This document shows, piece after piece, positions 18,435 to 26,510 of a stretch of 64,000 nucleotides of DNA (its first letter is position 1; every line of letters starts with the position of its first letter). Where the stretch lies: contig NZ_MKKH01000004.1 in assembly GCF_001942335.1 (NCBI RefSeq), positions 1-64,000 on the forward strand, written 5' to 3'. The notes below the pieces were generated by a model that had not been told where the DNA came from, did no database searches, and saw only the letters and a list, made by a program, of their open reading frames with translations. The position numbers were made by a program, and so were the translations under genes. This DNA is from Cellulosimicrobium sp. CUA-896 (GTDB lineage Bacteria > Actinomycetota > Actinomycetes > Actinomycetales > Cellulomonadaceae).

Positions 18435-18588
18435 GCCTCCGGTGAGCACCCCGCGGCGGTGATGACCTCGCGTCCGTCGTCCCGGGCCCGACCGCCGCCG
18501 GTCGCCGCAGGTTCACCGGCGGGAACGGATCCGTTCACGTCGTTCCGGCACCGTGCGAAGGACATCCCCAAGGAAGGGTTCTCTTCGC

Positions 18589-21500
18589 ATGCCTCTGTCA
18601 CGACATGCCGTCATCAGACACATCGCGGGGCTCACGGCGACCCTCGTCGCCGGTGGATCGATCGCGGCCGTCCCGGCTGCGGCGGCCGCGGCCACCGACG
18701 TCGCCCCGAGCCGGTCGTTGGTGGTCACCGAGATCGCTCCCGACACCGTCGGCCACGACGACTTCGAGTTCTTCGAGGTCACCAACACGACCGGCGATCC
18801 CGTCGACGTCGCCGACCACGTCTTCACCTACGTCTACACGAACGCGGGGACGTCGAGCAGCGACAAGGTGCTCACGCTCACCGAGGAGACGGCGACGATC
18901 CCCGCGCACGGCAGCGCGGTGCTGTGGTTGCAGTACACCTCGGCCACGGTCGACAGCTTCGCCCGCTCCGACGCGGACTTCCGCGCCGCCGTCGGCGCCG
19001 ACGCCGACGTCCTGCTGCTCCACGCCACCGGGCAGCCCGGCATGGCCAACAGCGGGACGCGCGGCATCCGCGTCGACGACCCGGCGGGGCGCACCCTGAG
19101 CTGGTCGGTCTACGACCGCACCGCCACCGCGCCGGGCGTCTCGACCCACTTCGCCGTCCCCGGCGACGGGTCGACGGCCCTGGTGGAGCACTCCACCGGC
19201 CCGTACACGCCCGGTGCCGTCGACGCCGCGCAGCTCGCCCCGGTCGAGCCGGAGCCCGAGCCGACGGCGGAGCCCGAGCCCGAGCCCGAGCCCACCCTCG
19301 ACGCACCCGTCCTGCAGGTGACCGAGGTGGCACCGGACACGGCGAACGTCGGCGGGGCGGACGCCTACGAGTTCGTCGAGGTCTACAACGCCTCGGACGC
19401 GCCGGTGCCGTTCTCGGAGCACACGCTGAACTACCTCTACCTCGACGCGGACCACGGCGTCACCAGCAGCACGCTGTGGCCGGCGACGCCGTCCGACCCG
19501 ATCATCGAGCCCGGACGGACGCTGGTGCTCTGGGTCAAGAACGGCGCGAACGACGCCCTCGACGCCGCCGACTTCAACGCCCACTTCGGCAGCACCCTGA
19601 CGGCGGGCGTCGACCTCGTGGAGATCTTCTCCGGCGGCATGGCCAACGGCGGTCTGCGCGGCCTGCAGGTCGAGACCAACACCGGGCACGTGGTCTCGCG
19701 CGCCGACTACATGAACAACGACCAGACCCTCCCCGACCAGCCGATCCAGTACCGCTGGGACGAGGGCACGAGCCAGACGCTCGTCGGGCCCGGCGCGCCG
19801 ACGCCCGGCCAGGTCTCGAGCGACCAGGTGCCCGCCGGGCTCGTCGTCACGCCGCAGGACGACGAGGCGCCCGTGGTCACCGACCTCACGGGCAGCGACG
19901 ACGCCCCGGAGACGGACGGGCTGGCCCTGCTGGTCGAGGCGACGGACGACCGTCTGGTCAGCACCGTCGAGCTCACGCTGACCTCGGACGTCGGGGCGCC
20001 GGTCACCCGGCTGCTGCGCGCCGAGGCCGCCGACCGGTACTCGTACGCCGTGCCCGCCGTCGACCTCTACGGCAAGTCCTGGGTGGAGTACACCGTCCGG
20101 GCGTCCGACGGGCAGAACGGGACCACGCTCGGCCCGGTCCGGGTCGAGCTGGACGACAGCGGCGACGCACCCGTGCGGCTCGACGTCGCCGACGGGCAGT
20201 ACGTCGGTGGCGAGACGCGCGTCGCGGCGACGACCACCGGTGACCCCGCGGACCTGAGCCTCGCGATCGACGGGGCCGAGGTCGACGACCTCACCCCGGC
20301 GCTCGAGGGTCCCGCGCTGTTCGCGTTCGAGGCGACGAGCACCGACGCCTTCTTCCGCAACGGCGTCCGGCTGGGCGACGACGTGCTGACGATCTTCGAC
20401 GAGGCTTCTACTCCCGCGTCGAGACCGTCACGAGCGAGGTGCCGGTCGAGCGCATCGTCGCCGGGGAGGACCTGACCCTGGGCATCTACGCCGGCACCAA
20501 GGCGTGGCCCGAGCCGGACCCGGACGAGAACAACGACGACTTCGCGGCCATGAACCTGCGGCTCGCCCTGCCCGACGGTCGCGTGCTGCGCCCCGACGTG
20601 TGCGCCGGCGCGGGCGAGGGCCAGGAGGAGACGGTCCGCGAGTGCCCGGACCCCACCACGCGGATCGGCTTCAACGACGCGAACCAGGTCTACTTCACGG
20701 CTACGTTCGCCGTGCCGCAGGACGCGTTCGACTCGCTCGCGCACACGTGGGACACCTCCGCGGTGGACGACGGCGAGCACACCGTTTCCGCGACGCGCGG
20801 CGACGGCGCGGGGAACGAGACGGTGACGCGCACCGTCGTCGTGGACAACACCGCCCCCGAGCTGACGACGGACCTCGTCGACGGCGAGACCTACCGCGGG
20901 ACGGTCACGGTCGACGCGCAGGCGTCGGACGCAGGCTCCGGCGTCGACACCGTCACGGCGACGCTCGACGGCGAGCCGGTCGAGCTGCCGCACACGACGT
21001 CGTCGCTCGATCTCGCCGCCGGTGAGCACGTCGTCGTCCTCACGGCGACGGACGCCCTGGGCAACACCGCGGAGCGGACCGTCACGTTCACGACCCCGGA
21101 CGAGGTGCCCGACGTCGAGCTCGGCACGCCGGCGGACGGCGCGTCCGTGGACGCGGGCGACGTCACGCTGTCCGCGACCCCGAGCTCCGCGACGGGCGAC
21201 GACCTCGACGTGGAGTTCCGCGTCGGGCACTCCTTCGACGCCGCCGACCCGGAGGTCGAGGCGTTCGCGGGGACCACGACCGACGCCGTGTCGACCGTCC
21301 GGGACGACCGCGCGGCCCTGAGCGCCGAGGAGGTCGAGCGGATCACCGGCACGGACGGCCTGTCCTCCGAGGTCTCCTCCGACACCGCGCTGCCCTACCA
21401 GCTGTTCACGGTGGACGTCCCGGAGGACGCCGTCGCCGACGGCGAGGCGCGGATCGCCTGGTCCGGCTCGGCGAACGCCGACGCCAAGGTGCTGCTGTCG

Positions 21501-23150
21501 GTGCTCGACGTGGCCGACGGCACGTGGACCGAGGTGGACCGCCACGTCACGACCGACGGCGCGCCGACCGAGTTCGAGCTCGGCGGCACGGTGCCGCTGG
21601 ACGGGCACGTCCGGGACGGCGAGATCACGGTGCTCGTGCAGCACTCCGAGGGCTTCGCGGGGACTCCGCGCTCGGAGCGGGCGGACGTGGCGACGCCGTA
21701 CCACCCCGACGCCACGCCCCGGTCGGAGTACGACTTCACGATCGCCTGGGAGTCGGACACGCAGTACTACAACGACAACCAGGGGATGCCGACGGACGGC
21801 TCGGGCGACGAGTGGTACTCCCACCAGGAGGCGATCCACGACTTCGTGCTCGAGGCCCGCGACGAGGTGAATCTCCAGTACCTCGTCCACACCGGCGACA
21901 TCGTCGACGACTGGGACCAGGAGCACCAGTGGCTCAACGCCGACCCGTCGTACCGCAAGCTCGACGACGCGGGGCTCCCGTACGGCGTGCTGGCGGGCAA
22001 CCACGACGTCGGCGGAGCGCTGGCCGACTACTCGCAGTACTCCACGTACTTCGGGGCCGACCGCTTCTCCGGCAACCCCTGGTGGGGCGGTGACATCCAG
22101 GACAACCGCGGCCACTACGACCTCGTCAGCGTCCAGGGCGTCGACCTCCTGCTGCTGTACATGGGCTGGGCGCCCGGCGACGAGCAGATCGCATGGATGA
22201 ACGAGGTCATCGCGAAGTACCCGGAGCGCAAGGTCTGGATCAACCTGCACGAGTACATGCTCACCACGGGCGGGCTCGGACCGATCCCCCAGCGCATCCT
22301 CGACGAGGTCGTCGCGCCGAACCCGAACGTCGTGCTCGTCAGCTCGGGTCACTACCACGACGCCTTCACCCGGACCGACGACTTCGACGACGACGGCGAC
22401 GGAGTGGCGGACCGCACCGTCTACTCCATGCTGTTCGACTACCAGGGGCTGCCCGAGGGCGGGCTCGGGTACCTGCGCCTGCTGCACTTCGACAACGAGG
22501 GCGGCGCGGACGGCACGGGCCGGATCGTCGTGCGCACGTACTCGCCGTCGCTGGACGTCTTCGACTCCGACAACGCCGCGCTCAACGACCCGCCGGGGAT
22601 GCAGGACTTCGAGATCCCCTACGCCGCGCTCGGGATCGAGCCGACGACGAAGCGCCTCGCGACCGACGGCCTGACGGTCGACGTGCTCACCGGTGAGACC
22701 GTCGACACGGTCTCCGGCGTGCCGAGCGGGACGTCCGTGTCAGGCACGTGGGCCGACGTCGAGCCGGGCGAGCACGGGTGGTACGTCGTGGTGACCGGCC
22801 CGCACGGCGGGACCGTCACGTCCCCCGTCCGCACGTTCACCGCGGGCGAGCCGGCCGACCCGTCGCTGCTCATGGACGTCACGGCCGAGCCGCGCTGCCT
22901 CGCGGGGCGGGTGTACCTCGCGGTCCGCGTGACGAACGCCGACGACGCCGCGCTCGACGTGCGGTTCGACACGGCCTACGGCGCGAAGGACTTCGCCGCC
23001 GTCGCGCCGGGCCGGTCGGCGTACACGTCGTTCCCGACCCGGTCCGGCACGGTCGAGGGCGGCGAGGTGACCGTCACCGCGTCCGCCACGGACGGCGCCG
23101 GCCCCGAGGAGGCCGTCACGGTGCCGTTCGAGGGCGTCGCCTGCGGCTGA
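18589..23150 (+). CDS. Very large secreted metallophosphoesterase with lamin-tail domains, one frameshift
   Basis: The protein is about 1,520 residues. A signal peptide (about 1-36) is followed by a lamin-tail-like domain (about 40-195), a PEPEPEP linker, a second lamin-tail-like domain (about 240-400), several Ig-like beta modules, a calcineurin-like phosphoesterase (about 1045-1330) and a C-terminal beta domain (about 1425-1520). The metallo-site reads SDTQYY (Gln in place of the usual His), HTGDIVDDW, AGNHDV, INLHEY and SSGHYHD. The frame shifts near 20405, where restoring one G in a GG run gives DEGFYSRVETVTSEV. Likely an extracellular phosphatase or nuclease, but the substrate is unknown. 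Its C-terminal domain is related to that of the secreted glycosidase at 53.7 kb. Confidence 0.85.
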
Positions 23151-23175
23151 CCCTCCGCCGGTCCGCACGAGCGTC

Positions 23176-23209
23176 GTGACCCGTCCGCCCCTCCGGGCGG
23201 GCGGGTCAC
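23176..23209. terminator. Strong hairpin between convergent genes
   Basis: A 15-bp stem (GTGACCCGTCCGCCC with GGGCGGGCGGGTCAC, one G:U pair) and a 4-nt loop lie 26 bp after the phosphoesterase stop. It overlaps the stop of the converging gene and is followed by a short T-rich stretch. A bidirectional intrinsic terminator is likely. Confidence 0.75.
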
Positions 23210-23661
23210 GCCGTTCTTCGGCCCGGCAGCGCGTGCCAGGGGCCGCGGGTGTCGCCCGGCTCCTGACCGCGGGTCCACCACTGCGCGACGTACGACGCGC
23301 CGTCGTGGACGGCGACGTCCCCAGGCTCGAAGATCCGGCTGCGGGTCCAGAGCGCGGTGCCGTCCGGCGCCGTCGCGATCTCCTGCCACGGGCAGTGCGC
23401 CGACGCGCCGGGCTCGCGCCCCCGCGAGCGCCATGCGGCCTCGAACACCGCTCCGCCGCAGGAGACACGGTCGCCGAGGACGTAGACGGCGTCGACGTCC
23501 CAGACGGCAGGCCCCGGGCACGGGGCGGGTGCGGCCGGGAGCTCGGCCGGTCCGAAGGCGTCGTGGACGACGGCGCGGGCCTCGCCGAGCGGCGGCGCCT
23601 CCTCGACCGTGCCGTGCCCGCCGCCGACCTCGGGCAGCGTCGCGGCCCCGTCCAGGTACAT
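23206..23661 (-). CDS. Small protein with two CBM5/12-like carbohydrate-binding motifs, possibly a fragment
   Basis: The 151-residue reading has two chitin-binding type-3-like segments: AVYVLGDRVSCGGAVFEAAW with a following PWQEIA, and DVAVHDGASYVAQWWTRGQE with a following GPWHAL. Such modules normally sit at the end of secreted chitinases or other glycan-active enzymes. No signal peptide is seen, and the sequence remains protein-like upstream of ATG 23661 for about 17 codons to a TGA near 23720. The gene may therefore be the 3' end of a longer, broken one. Function cannot be assigned beyond probable glycan binding. Confidence 0.55.
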   Translation of the reverse strand: MYLDGAATLPEVGGGHGTVEEAPPLGEARAVVHDAFGPAELPAAPAPCPGPAVWDVDAVYVLGDRVSCGGAVFEAAWRSRGREPGASAHCPWQEIATAPDGTALWTRSRIFEPGDVAVHDGASYVAQWWTRGQEPGDTRGPWHALPGRRTA

Positions 23662-23836
23662 CGTCGTCCTGCCCCCTGCCTCGTCGACGACCGCGTCGTG
23701 CGCACGGCGGCCGGGGACTCACCCGAGCGCAGTCTCACGCCGGGACCTGACCGGCGGGCGAACACGCCCTGACGCCGGGCGGAACTCTCGCGGTCGGCCA
23801 CGAGACGGGCAGGGGCGCCGCGCCGCGGGCGACGCC

Positions 23837-24772
23837 TCAGGCGCGGTCGCGACCGGGCCGTCGCGGGGCGCCGTCCGGCGTCGACTCGTGGTCCTGGTCG
23901 GCGGCGTAGGCGGCGAAGACCTCGGTCGTCGACCCGCCCGTCCGTAGGTAGGACTCGTCGAGCAGCGCGGCGAACCGGTCGAGCGTCCACCGCAGCGACG
24001 CGCCCGAGCGGCGGGTCTCGGGGTCGTCCGAACGCAGGGCGCCGTCCGCGAGCGCCACGCCCGTCGAGATTGCCGCGGGCAGGGCCTCGTCGGCCACGGA
24101 GTCGCGGAAGTAGTAGGTCTCCCCGTAGTGCCGCATCTCGACGTGCACCATGCCGACCTCCTGCCCGAGGTCCTCGAGCGTCGTGACGGGGACCTCGACC
24201 GTCCGCCCGGCGCCGTCGCCCGAGATGCGGTCTGCGGCGGCGAGAGCGGTCAGGCGCCGCGCCAGGGACCGTCGGCGCGTGAGCGCGGGCGACACCTGGA
24301 GGACCCACGACATGGACGCGCTGAGCAGGGCGAACCCCACGATGGCCTGCACCGCGGTCCACAGCCGCGTCCACGGTGTCGTCGGCACGATGTCGCCGAT
24401 GCCGAGCGTGGACAGGCCGACCATCGAGACGTACACCGTGCTCACGAGGCGTTCCCCGACCGTGACGGCCGGCGGGCCGGCGGTGTCGTCGAAGCCGCTC
24501 GGCATGTGCGGCCAGAACACGAGCCCCCACGCGAGGATCACCCCGCCCGCCCACACGAGGACGACGGTCGCGAGCACGAGCGGGCCGGCGAGGTCCATCA
24601 GCAGGCGACGGGGCCTCGACCGGGCCGGGAGACGGTGCATCACCGCCCAGATCCCGCGACCCACGAGGCCGCTCAGGCGGCCTTCCCCGGCCGGGTGCCA
24701 CAGCGTGTGGAAGACGTCGCGCAGCACCAGCACGATGACGGCGATCCCCGCGACGGTCAGGACGACGTCCAT
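23837..24772 (-). CDS. Two-TM potassium-channel-like protein
   Basis: This 311-residue protein has an N-terminal hydrophobic segment (VVLTVAGIAVIVLVL), a helix around residues 60-80, a pore loop with filter-like STLGIGDIVPT near residue 125, and a final helix (VQAIVGFALLSASMSWVLQV). A cytoplasmic domain of about 150 residues follows. The filter differs from the potassium consensus TVGYG, so ion selectivity is uncertain. ATG 24772 follows GGGAGG. It is a monocistronic gene. Confidence 0.75.
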   Translation of the reverse strand: MDVVLTVAGIAVIVLVLRDVFHTLWHPAGEGRLSGLVGRGIWAVMHRLPARSRPRRLLMDLAGPLVLATVVLVWAGGVILAWGLVFWPHMPSGFDDTAGPPAVTVGERLVSTVYVSMVGLSTLGIGDIVPTTPWTRLWTAVQAIVGFALLSASMSWVLQVSPALTRRRSLARRLTALAAADRISGDGAGRTVEVPVTTLEDLGQEVGMVHVEMRHYGETYYFRDSVADEALPAAISTGVALADGALRSDDPETRRSGASLRWTLDRFAALLDESYLRTGGSTTEVFAAYAADQDHESTPDGAPRRPGRDRA

Positions 24773-24886
24773 GAACCTCCCTCTCTCGGCGTGCGATCAC
24801 CGTAGGCGCGGTGCGGGGGCTACGCCCGGAAACGGCCGCCCGTTCGCGCGCCGGTGGTCGTCGCCTTCGCCGAAAGAAGCCACATG

Positions 24887-24917
24887 GATGCATTACGTGG
24901 CAGTAGCATCAGGTTTT
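24887..24917 (+). promoter_or_regulatory. AT-richer promoter with probable leaderless GTG start
   Basis: TAGCAT at 24904-24909 lies eight bases before GTG 24918 and resembles a -10 box, with no Shine-Dalgarno in between. The segment is bracketed by GATGC (24887) and GCATC (24906), which form a weak dyad and could be an operator. An in-frame ATG at 24888 is the alternative start. Confidence 0.4.
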
Positions 24918-25511
24918 GTGAAGACCGGGCCATCGCTGCTGACACCCTTCGTCCGCTCCGACGCGCAGGGGGCGGTGCTCGCCGAGACGCTGCTCGACCC
25001 GAGCACCGAGCTGTCGATCTCCGAGATCGCGCGTCGAGCCGACGTCCTCCCCGCCGTCGCTCACCGCGAGGTCACCCGTCTCGTCGAGGCTGACGTGCTC
25101 CGCGACCGCCGGCAGGGGAACAACCGGCTCGTCCGCCCGAACACCGAGCACCCGCTGTGGTCGCTCATGTCGCAGCTGGTCGCCGAGACGTACGGCCCGG
25201 TTCCCGTGCTCCGCCACCTTCTCGGCGGCATCGACGGCGTCGCTGGGTCCTTCATCTACGGCTCGTGGGCGGCACGCCGATCCGGACAGCCGGGTCCCCC
25301 ACCCCGAGACATCGACGTTCTCGTCGTGGGAACGCCGTCGCGCACCGATCTGCTCGACGTCGCGGACGCGGCGCGGGAGAAGCTCCACCTCGACGTCAAC
25401 ATCCACGCCACGACGCCAACGGCCTGGGCGGCGAAGGACGACCCGTTCCTCGTGACCGTCGCGTCCCGGCCGCTGATCGAGCTGACCCGATCGGAGACCG
25501 CCGATGCCTGA
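24918..25511 (+). CDS. Winged-helix plus minimal nucleotidyltransferase protein (MNT-type)
   Basis: The 197-residue protein has an ArsR-like winged helix (about residues 10-75, with LSISEIARRADVLPAVAHRE) fused to a minimal nucleotidyltransferase domain. Its active site is GSFIYGSWAARRSG and RDIDVLVVG, the GS-x10-D-x-D pattern. MNT domains paired with HEPN proteins form toxin-antitoxin modules in which the nucleotidyltransferase neutralises the HEPN RNase. The next gene begins in the overlapping ATG at 25504 and resembles only the first ~35 residues of such a partner, so this copy seems to have lost it. Confidence 0.75.
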   Translation: MKTGPSLLTPFVRSDAQGAVLAETLLDPSTELSISEIARRADVLPAVAHREVTRLVEADVLRDRRQGNNRLVRPNTEHPLWSLMSQLVAETYGPVPVLRHLLGGIDGVAGSFIYGSWAARRSGQPGPPPRDIDVLVVGTPSRTDLLDVADAAREKLHLDVNIHATTPTAWAAKDDPFLVTVASRPLIELTRSETADA

Positions 25512-25620
25512 CTCCTCCGCAGCGCTCACTGGCGACCTCGGCTGGCGACCGGATGCGCCCGCGACCGCGTTCCTCCTCGACCGCGGCCAGATCGAGCGCG
25601 TCGAACCCCACGCCGCGCAC
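25504..25620 (+). pseudogene. 5' remnant of a HEPN-like partner gene
   Basis: ATG 25504 overlaps the end of the nucleotidyltransferase gene. The start (ALTGDLGWRPDAPATAFLLD followed by RGQIERVEP) resembles the N-terminus of the short helical proteins that usually follow MNT genes. After about residue 37 the family-like sequence ends: no HEPN helices or R-x4-6-H motif follow in any frame before the converging vapC at 25719. The region 25621-25718 holds no recognisable gene. Recognition is from pattern memory of the family, so it is moderate. Confidence 0.45.
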
Positions 25621-25718
25621 GGCGGTCGTAGCAGCGCGGTCGCACCCGATCCCGTCTCGAACCGGAACTCTGCCGGCAGTGGCTCGCCCTTGATGCGGGA
25701 CGGGAGGTTCATGGGACT

Positions 25719-26141
25719 TCAGGGCCGGGCTTTCCAGGGATCGACGACGTCCACGCCGGTGCCGACGAAGTCCCGCCCGTTGCGCGTCGCGAGCGTCGCA
25801 CCGTGCATTAGGCAGAGGGCGGCGATCTGCCCGTCGGCGGTGCCGATCGGCCACCCGGCACGGTCGCGCGCCGCCGCGACCGCTCCGAACGCCTGCGCAG
25901 CCGCGACGTCGAGGGCGAGGACACGCGGGGCCAGCGCGTCGAGGACGCGCTCGACCCGCGCCACCACGTCGTCACGGCGTGCGCCCGCCGGCAGCCGGGC
26001 GACGCCGTAGGACAACTCGGCCACCGTCACGGCCGTCAGGTACAGGTCCGCGGCGTGCTGACCGTCGAGCCAGCGCACCACGGTCGGCTCGGGTGCACGC
26101 CGCGCCACCTCGGAGATGACGTTCGTGTCGAGGACGATCAC
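25719..26141 (-). CDS. VapC/FitB-like PIN-domain toxin RNase
   Basis: A 140-residue PIN nuclease with the acidic site Asp5 (IVLDTNVISE), Glu42 (VTVAELSYGV), an Asp near residue 102 (GTADGQIAA) and the final TRNGRDF motif. It would cleave RNA when free of its antitoxin. GTG 26141 starts one base after the antitoxin stop, so translation is coupled. Length and motifs are complete, so the module looks intact. Confidence 0.88.
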   Translation of the reverse strand: MIVLDTNVISEVARRAPEPTVVRWLDGQHAADLYLTAVTVAELSYGVARLPAGARRDDVVARVERVLDALAPRVLALDVAAAQAFGAVAAARDRAGWPIGTADGQIAALCLMHGATLATRNGRDFVGTGVDVVDPWKARP

Positions 26142-26142
26142 C

Positions 26143-26397
26143 TCACGCCTCGAGCCGTGCCGCGCGCGGGACGTCGCCGCGCCGGACGTCGAAGATCCCC
26201 GGCTCGTCGTCAGCGACGCCGTCGAGCTGCTCGGCCAGCCACGACCCCAGCCCGCGCTCGACCGGGCTCGTCGACGTCGCCGCGAGCGTGAGGATGGCTC
26301 GCACCTCTGCCTCCATCGAGCGGCCGTGCGCGGCCGCGCGCTCACGCAGCCGGTCTCGCACCTGGTCGTCCACACCACGGATCGTCAACGTCGCCAC
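26143..26397 (-). CDS. VapB/FitA-like ribbon-helix-helix antitoxin
   Basis: The 84-residue protein has an N-terminal ribbon-helix-helix (ATLTIRGVDDQVRDRLRERA) that binds DNA and a C-terminal segment that would wrap the toxin. GTG 26397 is chosen because AAGGAGGTGATC, an unusually complete match to the 16S rRNA 3' end, lies at the right distance. Upstream in-frame starts at up to 26427 would ignore it. It would repress its own operon through the dyad at 26415-26436. Confidence 0.85.
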   Translation of the reverse strand: MATLTIRGVDDQVRDRLRERAAAHGRSMEAEVRAILTLAATSTSPVERGLGSWLAEQLDGVADDEPGIFDVRRGDVPRAARLEA

Positions 26398-26440
26398 GCC
26401 GATCACCTCCTTCCGCGATGCTAGCACTATGACAGCACTC
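26398..26440 (-). promoter_or_regulatory. vapBC promoter, operator and strong ribosome site
   Basis: Read on the minus strand, AGTGCTGTCATAGTGCTAGC carries two AGTGCT repeats, and the perfect palindrome TGCTAGCA follows from within it. An extended -10-like GCTAGCAT lies just before AAGGAGGTGATC. This fits autoregulation by the ribbon-helix-helix antitoxin. Confidence 0.5.
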
Positions 26441-26510
26441 AGGACGCGTTCTCGCTCGGCGAAGCCGGACGGCGATATGCGTTTGCGACGGGTTGAGAGA
26501 ATGGGTGGTC

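Noticed and set aside
24887-26440. Genomic island or prophage at the toxin-antitoxin genes
   Set aside because: No integrase, transposase, tRNA or attachment repeat was found, and base composition changes only locally in promoters.
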